64,000 nt of DNA from Microbacterium pullorum. Lineage in GTDB: Bacteria > Actinomycetota > Actinomycetes > Actinomycetales > Microbacteriaceae. The stretch lies in contig NZ_JACSQP010000007.1 of assembly GCF_014836535.1 (NCBI RefSeq), positions 15,329 through 79,328 on the forward strand. The letters are read 5' to 3'. The notes under the pieces are model-generated. The model was not told where the DNA came from. It did no database searches and saw nothing but the letters and a program-made list of their open reading frames with translations. The position numbers were made by a program, and so were the translations under genes. Of this stretch, positions 34,704-42,856 are shown piece by piece (position 1 is the stretch's first letter; each line of letters opens with the position of its first letter).

Positions 34704-35668
34704 CGATGACGGTGGAGCAGGCGACGTGGTTCCGTGACACCTTCACGCGCCTGGCCGACAACGTCGGGCACGCCGTGCTCGGCAAGGACGAGGTCGTGCG
34801 CCTCGTGCTGACGGCCATGCTCGCCGAGGGGCATGTGCTGCTGGAGGACGCCCCCGGCACCGGCAAGACGAGCCTCGCCCGTGCGCTGGCCGCCACCGTG
34901 CAGGGCACCAGCAGCCGCATCCAGTTCACCCCCGATCTGCTGCCCTCCGACGTCACCGGCGTCACGATCTACGACCAGGCGAGCCACACGTTCGAGTTCC
35001 ACAAGGGCCCCGTCTTCGCGCAGGTGGTGCTGGCCGACGAGATCAACCGCGCCTCGCCGAAGACGCAGTCGGCGCTGCTGGAGGTCATGGAGGAGTCGCG
35101 CATCACCGTCGACGGCGTCACCCACGACGTGGGCCGGCCGTTCCTGGTGATCGCGACGCAGAACCCCATCGAGCAGGCGGGCACCTACAAGCTGCCCGAG
35201 GCGCAGCTCGACCGCTTCCTGCTGAAGACCTCCATCGGCTACCCCGACCTCGCCAGCGCCGAGCGCATCCTCGCGGGCTCCGGCGACCGCAACCCGGTGA
35301 GCCGGCTGCAGCCGGTGGTGACCGCCCACGCGGTGGCCGAGATGGCCGACCTCGCCGCCTCGGCCCACGTCGACCCCGTGCTGCTGCGGTACGCCGCCCA
35401 GCTGGCCGAGGCCACCCGCGAGACCCGCGAGACGACCCTCGGCGTCTCGGTGCGCGGCATGCTCGCGATCGTACGCGCCGCGAAGGTGCGCGCCGCCTCG
35501 GAGGGGCGCCACTACGTGCTGCCCGATGACATCAAGGCGCTCGCCGTGCCGGTGTGGAGCCACCGGCTCGTGCTCGACCCCGAGGCGGAGTTCTCGGGCG
35601 TCACGGCGGAAGGCATCGTGCGGCGGGTCCTCGAGGACACGCCGGCACCGCAGGCCCGCGCGGCATGA
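34700..35668 (+). CDS. MoxR-type AAA+ ATPase
   Basis: 322-residue AAA+ ATPase of the MoxR group. Walker A is EDAPGTGKTSLARAL (~50-58), Walker B LADEINRASPKTQSALLEVMEE (~111-130), sensor 1 IATQNPIEQAGTYKLPEAQLDRF; the C-terminal lid helices follow. MoxR proteins act as chaperone-like remodellers and pair with DUF58/VWA partners, as here, where the DUF58 gene starts inside its stop codon. GAGGAG precedes the ATG. Position between a giant surface protein and membrane partners suggests it assists their assembly or activation; that is inference. Confidence 0.92.
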   Translation: MTMTVEQATWFRDTFTRLADNVGHAVLGKDEVVRLVLTAMLAEGHVLLEDAPGTGKTSLARALAATVQGTSSRIQFTPDLLPSDVTGVTIYDQASHTFEFHKGPVFAQVVLADEINRASPKTQSALLEVMEESRITVDGVTHDVGRPFLVIATQNPIEQAGTYKLPEAQLDRFLLKTSIGYPDLASAERILAGSGDRNPVSRLQPVVTAHAVAEMADLAASAHVDPVLLRYAAQLAEATRETRETTLGVSVRGMLAIVRAAKVRAASEGRHYVLPDDIKALAVPVWSHRLVLDPEAEFSGVTAEGIVRRVLEDTPAPQARAA

Positions 35669-36960
35669 CCGCGGCTGCCGAGCCCGCCACCCCGACGCTG
35701 GTGCGCCGGGGCGATCGGGGTGCGCGCGCGGCATCCAGCCCGACGCTGCGCGCCCGGTACGAAGCCTCGGTCGCGCCCACCCTCGCGCCGGTGGCCCGCC
35801 AGGTCGCACGTGTTCTGGGCGTGGTCACCCCGCTCGGCTGGGGGGTCATCACGGTGACCCTCGTGGCCACCGTCGCGGGAGCGACTCTGGGCTGGTGGGA
35901 GCTGACGACCCTCGCCCTGTGCGGCGCGGCGCTGCTGATGGTGTGTGCGGTGTTCCTCGTCGGCCGCACCCAGTACGACGTGGCCCTGGACCTCACCCGG
36001 GAGCGCGTCGTGGTGGGGGAGCGCGCGGTCGGCAACCTGACGCTCGGCAACCCCGGCACCCGCCCGATCCTCCCCGCGCGCGTCATCATGCCCGTCGGGC
36101 ACGCGCGCCCCGTCTTCGAGGTGCCGCGTCTCGCGGTGGGCGCGACGCACGAAGACCTCTTCGCCATCCCGACCACCCGCCGCGCCGTGCTGACGGTGGG
36201 TCCCGTCAGCGCCGTGCGCGGCGACCCGCTCGGAGTCTTCGAGCGCACGCAGGCCTGGAGTGAGCCCGTCGAGCTGTTCGTGCACCCGCACACCGTGGGG
36301 CTCGGCGGCATGTCCGCCGGGTTCCTGCGCGACCTCGAGGGCCTGCCGACCCGCGACCTGTCACCCGACGACGTCTCGTTCCACGCGCTGCGCGAGTATG
36401 CGCCCGGTGATGACCGCCGTCACGTGCACTGGCGCTCCACGGCGCGCACCGGCACCCTCATGGTGCGGCAGTTCGAAGACACCCGTCGCTCGCACATCGT
36501 CGTCACCCTCTCGCGCAACGCCGCCGAGTACGCCGACCCCGAGGAGTTCGAGCTGGCCGTCTCGGCCGCCGGATCCATCGCGATCCAGGCGATGCGCGAC
36601 GACCGCCAGGTCTCGGTGCTGAGTCAAGACCTCACCCTGCCCACCGTCACCGGGCGCCCGCTGCTCGATGCGCTGTCGGGCATCGAGACCGCTCACGCCG
36701 TGCCGTCGACGACCGAGCTCGCCGCGCGGGTGAAGGTCGAGGCGCTGCAGGCGAGCATCGTGGTCATGCTCACCGGCTCGCGGGTGTCGGCCCCCACGCT
36801 GCGGGCCGCCGCGACCACCCTGCCCGGCGGTGCACGCGTGCTCGGTGTCTCGTGCACACTCGGCGCCGCCGCGGAGCTGCGCCGACTGGGGGATGCCACT
36901 GTGCTCACCCTCGGCGCGCTCTCGGACCTGCCCGTGGCCCTGCGGCGGGTGCTGTCGTGA
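35665..36960 (+). CDS. DUF58 domain membrane protein
   Basis: 431-residue protein with two membrane helices (~47-95) and a cytoplasmic or peripheral DUF58 domain whose hallmark LREYAPGDDRRHVHWRSTARTG lies at ~243-265, followed by a VWA-like segment. DUF58 proteins are encoded with MoxR ATPases in most bacteria and are thought to be their adaptors or targets. The start overlaps the MoxR stop by four bases (ATGA) and the stop overlaps the GTG of the next gene, so the three are tightly coupled. Confidence 0.9.
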   Translation: MTAAAEPATPTLVRRGDRGARAASSPTLRARYEASVAPTLAPVARQVARVLGVVTPLGWGVITVTLVATVAGATLGWWELTTLALCGAALLMVCAVFLVGRTQYDVALDLTRERVVVGERAVGNLTLGNPGTRPILPARVIMPVGHARPVFEVPRLAVGATHEDLFAIPTTRRAVLTVGPVSAVRGDPLGVFERTQAWSEPVELFVHPHTVGLGGMSAGFLRDLEGLPTRDLSPDDVSFHALREYAPGDDRRHVHWRSTARTGTLMVRQFEDTRRSHIVVTLSRNAAEYADPEEFELAVSAAGSIAIQAMRDDRQVSVLSQDLTLPTVTGRPLLDALSGIETAHAVPSTTELAARVKVEALQASIVVMLTGSRVSAPTLRAAATTLPGGARVLGVSCTLGAAAELRRLGDATVLTLGALSDLPVALRRVLS

Positions 36961-39284
36961 GCGGGTCGATTCGCCCGCGGCCGCGATTCGCCCGCCGCCA
37001 CGCCATCGACCTGGGCGCGGTCGCCGCGATGATCGCGGTGGCGATCGTGGGCTTCGGCCCCGCCTTCGACAGTGCGTTCTTCCTCGTCACCGGCTTCGGC
37101 GCCCTCGTGCTCGGACTCGCCGTGGCGGCGCTCGGCGCCCTGCTGCGCTGGGGTGTGCTGACCGTCGCCGCCGCGACGGTGGGGGTTTACGTCGTCTTCG
37201 GCGGTGCGCTCGCCGTCCCGGCCACGACGATGGGCGGCATCGTCCCCACCCTCGAGAGCCTCATCGCGCTCGCCGGCGGCGTGGTGTTCGCGTGGAAGCA
37301 GTTCGTCACGGCGGTCGCGCCGTTCGCGGCATCCGACGCCTTCCTGGTCGTGCCGTTCCTGTCGGTGCTGCTCACCGCCGTGATCGCCGGATCCATCGCG
37401 CTGCGCGCGCGGCAGTGGGCGTGGGCGGTGCTCCCGACCGGCGTGCTGCTCGTGCTCGCCATCGCGTTCGGCACGACGCAGACCGCCGTCCCGATCGTCC
37501 AGGGTGCGCTGTTCGCGGTCACCGCCGTCGCCTGGGCGGCGTATCGCCGTGCCGTCACCACGCAGCAGTACGCCGCCGAGTCCGGCTCGATCTCGTCGCA
37601 GCGGCCCGGCCGCCGCGTGCTCGCCGCGGCCGGGGTGATCGGCCTCGCGGTCGGGCTCGGCGCCGGCGCGAGCGCCGTCGCTGCGCCGTCGGGCCCCCGC
37701 TACGTCGTGCGCGACGCGATTCTGCCGCCCATCGACATGCGCGACTACGTCAGCCCGCTGCAGTCGTTCCGCGCGTTCGTGCGTGACAAGGCCGACGAGA
37801 CCCTGTTCACCGTGTCGGGCCTGCCCGAGGGGGCGCGCGTGCGGCTGGCGACCCTCGACGCGTACGACGGCGTCGTCTACAACGTCGCCAGCGAGGGCGC
37901 CGGCGCCTCGGCGAGCTTCCAGCGACTGGGTGACCGCATCCCCGCCGCGGCCCCGGGGGAGCCGGCGACGCTGGACGTCGAGATCGGGGAGCTACGCGGC
38001 GTGTGGCTGCCCGACGCCGGGTATCTCACCGGCATCCGCTACGACGGTGACCGGGCCGACGATCTGAAACGTTCGACGTTCTACAACCGCGCCACCGGCG
38101 TCGGGGTGGTCACCGCAGGGCTGCGCGAAGGCGACCGCTACACGCTCGACGTGGTCATCCCCCGCACGCCCACGCGCGCACAGCTGGAGGAAGCCGCGGT
38201 CGCCCCGCTCGCCCTCCCGCCCCAGCAGGACGTGCCCGAGGGCTCGGCATCGCTGGCGTCGACCATCGTGGGCGGCGCCGACACCCCGTTCGAACAGGCC
38301 GATGCGCTGGCGACGACGCTGTCGACGCAGGGGTTCTTCAGCCACGGTCTCGAGGGCGAGGTGATCTCGCGCGCCGGCCACGGGTCGGAGCGCATCCAGT
38401 CGCTGCTCGCGACCCCCGAGCGCATGGTCGGCGACGACGAGCAGTACGCCGTCACGATGGCGCTGCTGGCCGGCCAGCTGGGCCTTCCGGCGCGCGTCGT
38501 CATGGGTTTCTACCCCGACGAGGATGCCGCCGGCGCCACGTTCGCCGCGACCGGCGAGCACCTGCATGCGTGGGTGGAGGTCGCATTCGACGAGTACGGC
38601 TGGGTCGTGTTCGATCCGACACCGCCGGAGGACCAGGTCCCCACCGATCAGCAGACGGTGCCGCAGACCGAACTGCAGCCGCAGACGCTGCAGCCGCCGC
38701 CGCCCGCGCAAGATCCGGTCAACCTGCCGCCGGATGTGCCTGAAGACGAGGGCAACGACGACGATGACGACAACGACGCCTTCGCCTGGCTCGCGATCGT
38801 CGCGTACATCGCGGCCGCCCTCGGCGTGCTCATCGTGCTCGCGGCGCCCTTCGTCGCCGTGCTGCTGCTGAAGCTGCTGCGCCGCCGTCGCCGGCGCGAA
38901 CAGGGCGCACCGTCGCAGCGCGCGAGCGGCGCGTGGGCCGAGGTCATCGACACCGCGCGCGACCTCGGGGCGGGCCCCCCGGCCGGTGGCACCCGCCGGG
39001 ACGACGCGCGCGTGGTCGCCGACACCCTCGCCGCCCCGGCCGTGGTGGCGGTCGCCGAACGCGCCGATGCCGGCGTCTTCGGCCCGGGAGAGCCGGCCGA
39101 CGCCGACGTGGCGGCGCTGTGGCTCGAGGTCGACGAGGTCGTCGGCGGCATGCGCGGTTCGGTGGGCTTCTGGCGTCGGCTACGCTCTCGGCTGAGCCTG
39201 CGGTCGCTGCTCGCGCCCGCCGACAAGGGCACACGCCCGCCGAAGGGTGCCGCGACGCCCGCCGCCACGAAGGACCCGACATGA
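36957..39284 (+). CDS. Transglutaminase-fold membrane protein lacking the catalytic cysteine
   Basis: 775-residue protein. Residues ~15-240 hold six or seven membrane helices (DUF3488-type). A large extracytoplasmic part contains the transglutaminase-like core at ~485-560, then an acidic/proline linker, another helix (~617-642) and a cytoplasmic tail. In the core the usual GDCEQY motif reads GDDEQYAVTMALL, so Asp494 stands where the nucleophilic Cys should be; the His (H537 in EHLHAWVEV) and Asp (D553 in VVFDPTPP) of the triad remain. The protein is therefore probably a non-catalytic binding or scaffold member. The GTG start overlaps the DUF58 stop; the stop overlaps the FHA gene start. Confidence 0.88.
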   Translation: MSGSIRPRPRFARRHAIDLGAVAAMIAVAIVGFGPAFDSAFFLVTGFGALVLGLAVAALGALLRWGVLTVAAATVGVYVVFGGALAVPATTMGGIVPTLESLIALAGGVVFAWKQFVTAVAPFAASDAFLVVPFLSVLLTAVIAGSIALRARQWAWAVLPTGVLLVLAIAFGTTQTAVPIVQGALFAVTAVAWAAYRRAVTTQQYAAESGSISSQRPGRRVLAAAGVIGLAVGLGAGASAVAAPSGPRYVVRDAILPPIDMRDYVSPLQSFRAFVRDKADETLFTVSGLPEGARVRLATLDAYDGVVYNVASEGAGASASFQRLGDRIPAAAPGEPATLDVEIGELRGVWLPDAGYLTGIRYDGDRADDLKRSTFYNRATGVGVVTAGLREGDRYTLDVVIPRTPTRAQLEEAAVAPLALPPQQDVPEGSASLASTIVGGADTPFEQADALATTLSTQGFFSHGLEGEVISRAGHGSERIQSLLATPERMVGDDEQYAVTMALLAGQLGLPARVVMGFYPDEDAAGATFAATGEHLHAWVEVAFDEYGWVVFDPTPPEDQVPTDQQTVPQTELQPQTLQPPPPAQDPVNLPPDVPEDEGNDDDDDNDAFAWLAIVAYIAAALGVLIVLAAPFVAVLLLKLLRRRRRREQGAPSQRASGAWAEVIDTARDLGAGPPAGGTRRDDARVVADTLAAPAVVAVAERADAGVFGPGEPADADVAALWLEVDEVVGGMRGSVGFWRRLRSRLSLRSLLAPADKGTRPPKGAATPAATKDPT

Positions 39285-40687
39285 CCTCACCCCGCCCCGA
39301 GCCCGCCCGCTATACAGCCGGCGACACCTACGCGATCGCAACGCCGCACGGTGTGGCGATCGTGGCCCCCGGGGTGGACGACGCGGTGGTCGAGGACGTC
39401 TGGCGTGCCCTCGCCGCAGGTGAAGGGCTCGCCGCCGTGCTCGACGCGGCCGCGGGAACGCGGGGCTTCGCCGACATGCCGCCGTTCGGTCTGGTGATGC
39501 GGGACGAGCCCGCCCGGGTGCTGGTGCGCGGCGACGTGGAGGCGCATGTGACCGATGCCGCCGGGCGCACCTGTGTGCTCAGCGGCGCCGGCGTCGCGAC
39601 ATGGGCCGAGCATGTCGTCGCCGATGCGCACGCCGTCTCGCTCCGCCTCGGTGCGGCACCTGCGGGCGCCGGACTGCCGGTCGTCGACGGCATCGTGCGG
39701 GCGGGTGCGGTGACGGTGATGCTCAGCGCCGATGCCGCGTCGCCTGCGATCGCGGCCCCCGCGACCGGGGCGCAGCATGTCGTGCCCGACGCGGCCGAGG
39801 CCGAGTCGCCGAAGCAGCCCGCCGAGGCTCCGGAATCCGCCGAGGCGCCGCGATCCGCCGAGGCCCCGCAGCCCGCCGAGGCTCCGGAGCCCGCCGAGGC
39901 CGTTCCGACGCTGGCTGATCAGCTCGTGGCATCGGTGCCGGCCTGGGTCAGCGGCGACGCCTCCGCGGCGCGCGCAGCCGTCGTTCCCGAGCAAGCCGAC
40001 AACGACGAGGCGGCTGCCGCGGCCGCACCCGCGACCGCACCCGCGGCCGCCCCCGCGACCGCGGCCGTCCGGGTGCCGGATCCCGACCCGCTCGACACGG
40101 TGCAGTCCGACCGTCGCGGGCGGTTCGCCCATCTGTGGGGCGAGACGGTCATGGCCTCGGTCGCCGCGGCGGCCGTCGCCGACGCCGAGCCCTCGACCGA
40201 CGATGTCGCCGGGGCACCGTCTCCCGAGCCGCTCGTGCGCGCGGGCGACCACGACGGCGCCACCGTGTCGCTCGCGGCAGCCCGCGCCATGCGCGCGGCG
40301 GGCCGCACCGAACTGCCGCCCGTGCCGGCCCCGCCGTCGCCGCAGCAGGGCGTACTGGGTCGACTCGAACTGTCGACCGGTCGCACCGTGCTGCTCGATC
40401 GCGACGTCGTCATCGGTCGCCGCCCCCGCGCCACGCGGGTGGGTGACGCCGCGCCGCAGCTGGTGACCGTCGACAGTCCGGGCCAGGACATCTCGCGCAG
40501 CCACATCGAGGTGCGACTCGAGGGTGAATCGGCCGTCGTCGTCGACCTCGACACCACCAACGGCACCGTGCTGCACCGCGAGGGCTCCAGCCCCATGCGG
40601 CTGCACCCGGGGGAGGCGACCATGCTGCTCGACGGCGACGTGCTGGATCTGGGCGACGAAGTGACCGTGGCCTACCGGGAGTCCTGA
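39281..40687 (+). CDS. FHA-domain protein
   Basis: 468-residue protein. Residues ~1-150 form a domain I do not recognise (YTAGDTYAIATPHGVAIVAPG). Then comes an Ala/Pro/Glu-rich linker with imperfect AEAPEPAEAP repeats (~175-215). The C-terminal forkhead-associated domain (~356-468) has GRRPRA, the phosphothreonine-binding core ISRSHIEVRLEGE and DTTNGTVL. FHA domains bind phosphothreonine; the kinase encoded next, overlapping by one base, is the obvious source of the ligand. The ATG overlaps the previous stop (ATGA). Confidence 0.88.
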   Translation: MTSPRPEPARYTAGDTYAIATPHGVAIVAPGVDDAVVEDVWRALAAGEGLAAVLDAAAGTRGFADMPPFGLVMRDEPARVLVRGDVEAHVTDAAGRTCVLSGAGVATWAEHVVADAHAVSLRLGAAPAGAGLPVVDGIVRAGAVTVMLSADAASPAIAAPATGAQHVVPDAAEAESPKQPAEAPESAEAPRSAEAPQPAEAPEPAEAVPTLADQLVASVPAWVSGDASAARAAVVPEQADNDEAAAAAAPATAPAAAPATAAVRVPDPDPLDTVQSDRRGRFAHLWGETVMASVAAAAVADAEPSTDDVAGAPSPEPLVRAGDHDGATVSLAAARAMRAAGRTELPPVPAPPSPQQGVLGRLELSTGRTVLLDRDVVIGRRPRATRVGDAAPQLVTVDSPGQDISRSHIEVRLEGESAVVVDLDTTNGTVLHREGSSPMRLHPGEATMLLDGDVLDLGDEVTVAYRES

Positions 40688-42333
40688 TGAACGCGTCGCG
40701 TCCCCCCGCCGCGCCGCCGGTGCTCCCCGGCTTCACCTACCGCGAGCTGCTCGGCTCTGGCGGGTTCGCCGACGTCTTCCTCTACGACCAGGCGCTGCCG
40801 CAGCGCCGCGTGGCGGTGAAGGTGCTGCTGGCCGATCGGCTCAGCGCGACCTCCGTCGCCGACTTCGCCGCCGAAGCCAACATCATGGCCCAGCTGTCGA
40901 CGCATCCCGCGATCGTGACGATCTACCAGGCCGGGGTCTCCGACGACGGCCGGCCCTACCTCGTCATGGAGTACTGCTCCCGTCCGAACCTGCAGGCCCG
41001 CTATCGTCGCGAGCCGTTCTCAGTTGCCGAGACCCTGCGGGTCGGAGTGCAGGTCGCCGCCGCCGTCGAAACCGCCCATCGCGCCGGCATCCTGCACCGC
41101 GACATCAAGCCGGCGAATATCCTCGTGACGGAATACAACCGTCCCGCCCTCACCGACTTCGGCATCGCGACCGTCGGCGACAACGAGCAGGAACTGGCCG
41201 GCATGTCGATCCCGTGGTCGCCGCCCGAGGCGTTCGCCGAGGCGGGGTCGCCCGGCCGCGCCGGTGACGTCTACGCGCTCGGTGCCACGGTCTACACGCT
41301 GCTGGCCGGGCGTTCGCCGTTCGAGATCCCGGGCCAGCGCAACGGCAGCGCCGACCTCATCCAGCGTGCGCTCACGCAGCCGGTGCCGCCGCTCGGCCGG
41401 GCCGATGCACCCCCGTCGCTGCAGCGTGTCTTCGAGAGGGCGATGGCCACCGCTCCCGGTGACCGCTACGCCAGTGCGCTGGACTTCGCCCGAGCGCTGC
41501 AGCGTGTGCAGCTGGAGCTCAACATGGCGGCGACCCCCATCGACGTCATCGATGAGGCCGTCGACGACGCCCCTGCCGAGGTGGAGGACGGCGGGCTCAC
41601 CCGCATCCGCGGCATCGTGAGCATCGACCCGTCGCTGCCGCCGCCCATCGTGCGCGCCCCCGGCTCCACCAGCCCGCTCGCCGGCACCACGTCGCCCCCC
41701 GCCGCGACGACCGTCGGCGCCACGGTGCTGCGCCCCGGCGCGGTGCAGCCGCCGGTGTGGGACAGTGCGATTCCGGATGCCACGGTGCAACGTTCCGCTC
41801 CGCTCGGCTCCCCGGCGGCAGCCGCGCCCTCCCCGGGGTTCGCGGCACCCGCCGAGATGCCGCCCGGCGACGTCGCACCCGTCGCGCCCGAGGCGCAACC
41901 CGAGCGGCCCCGCCGCCGCACCGGTGCGCTTGTGGGTGCTGTCGTCGCGGCCGTCGTCGTGCTCGCCGGTGCCGGCATCGCGGTCGCCGCGGCCACCGGC
42001 ATCCTCGCCCCCGCGCCCGACCCGTCGGCAGCCCCCGACGACGAAGAGCGCCCCATCGACATCCTCCCCACCGGAGGGGTGCCGGCGGTCGCCGACCTCA
42101 CGGGCACCGTGGCGGGCGAGACGGTCACATTCACGTGGCGCAACGCCGAACCCGAAGAGGGCGACACCTACCTGTGGGCGGTGCAGCGCCTGGGTGAGGA
42201 GTCACGCATGGAATCGACCGATCAGACCACCGTCACCGTGCCGGTCGAACCCGGCGGACGCACCTGTGTGGAGGTCACCCTCGTGCGCGCCGACCGGCAG
42301 AGCTCACCGCTTGCCGAGACCTGCGCGCCCTGA
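40687..42333 (+). CDS. Membrane Ser/Thr protein kinase (PknB-like)
   Basis: 548-residue receptor-type kinase. The kinase domain (~1-275) has the glycine loop GSGGFADVF, K45 in VAVKVLL, HRD with D139 in LHRDIKPANIL and D157 in TDFGIATVG, so it should be active. An Ala/Pro-rich juxtamembrane region, one helix (~412-440) and a ~100-residue outer domain follow; the outer domain resembles a fibronectin III unit (GETVTFTWRNAEPEEGD) and has two cysteines. There are no PASTA repeats. It is last in the operon and ends two bases before the convergent resolvase-like gene. No PP2C phosphatase gene is present beside it. Confidence 0.92.
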   Translation: MNASRPPAAPPVLPGFTYRELLGSGGFADVFLYDQALPQRRVAVKVLLADRLSATSVADFAAEANIMAQLSTHPAIVTIYQAGVSDDGRPYLVMEYCSRPNLQARYRREPFSVAETLRVGVQVAAAVETAHRAGILHRDIKPANILVTEYNRPALTDFGIATVGDNEQELAGMSIPWSPPEAFAEAGSPGRAGDVYALGATVYTLLAGRSPFEIPGQRNGSADLIQRALTQPVPPLGRADAPPSLQRVFERAMATAPGDRYASALDFARALQRVQLELNMAATPIDVIDEAVDDAPAEVEDGGLTRIRGIVSIDPSLPPPIVRAPGSTSPLAGTTSPPAATTVGATVLRPGAVQPPVWDSAIPDATVQRSAPLGSPAAAAPSPGFAAPAEMPPGDVAPVAPEAQPERPRRRTGALVGAVVAAVVVLAGAGIAVAAATGILAPAPDPSAAPDDEERPIDILPTGGVPAVADLTGTVAGETVTFTWRNAEPEEGDTYLWAVQRLGEESRMESTDQTTVTVPVEPGGRTCVEVTLVRADRQSSPLAETCAP

Positions 42334-42335
42334 GA

Positions 42336-42806
42336 TCAGACGGTGGCAACCGGGCCGGTCTCGCCGGTGTGCGAGAGCACCTTGACGATGATGCCGCGCC
42401 GGCGCAGCTCCGTGATGGTGCGCGATTCCTCGTCGACGTCGCGACCCAGGGCGCGAGCTGTGGCGACCACGACGACATCGCCGTTCGAGAGGCGGCCGAA
42501 CAGGCGCGTGAGTCGCTCCTGCCAGGTCTCCATCGTCTCGGGAGCGGGGTGGCGGAAGCCTTCGATCGGCACGCCGAAGCGTGACAGTTCGTCGCGCTGA
42601 CGCACGATCGACGGCATGTCGTCGCGGGCGACGACCAGCCCCACGAGCCGGGCACCGGCCGGCCGGGCCAGCCACCAGTCGCGCGACTGCTCCAGGTCGC
42701 GGAACGCCGGCGGCAGCGCAGCCGGGTCCACCGGCAGCGCGATCGATTCGGCGTAGTCGGCGGGCGCGCGGTGCACGGCGGCATCCTGCGGCGTGACATC
42801 GGTCAT
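42336..42806 (-). CDS. Resolvase-like domain protein without catalytic serine
   Basis: 156-residue protein. Residues ~55-150 read like the serine-recombinase catalytic fold: LVGLVVARDDMPSIVRQRDEL, then a motif similar to the resolvase D-DVVVV..RALGR (NGDVVVVATARALGRDVDEE) and ITELRRRGIIVKVL. The N-terminal strand lacks the Y.R.S motif that holds the nucleophilic serine, and there is no DNA-binding helix-turn-helix. It is therefore unlikely to recombine DNA and may be a regulatory relic or a separate family. The start at 42806 is set by GAGGAG seven bases upstream; a longer frame starting with MDMTEEP is possible. Confidence 0.65.
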   Translation of the reverse strand: MTDVTPQDAAVHRAPADYAESIALPVDPAALPPAFRDLEQSRDWWLARPAGARLVGLVVARDDMPSIVRQRDELSRFGVPIEGFRHPAPETMETWQERLTRLFGRLSNGDVVVVATARALGRDVDEESRTITELRRRGIIVKVLSHTGETGPVATV

Positions 42807-42856
42807 CGTGGGCTCCTCGGTCATGTCCATTGTCCCGCACCACGGCCGCGGGCCGC

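Noticed and set aside
40687..42333. PASTA-repeat PknB kinase of the cell-division type
   Set aside because: The outer region is a single ~100-residue FN3-like domain with no PASTA repeats, so it is not the canonical PknB.
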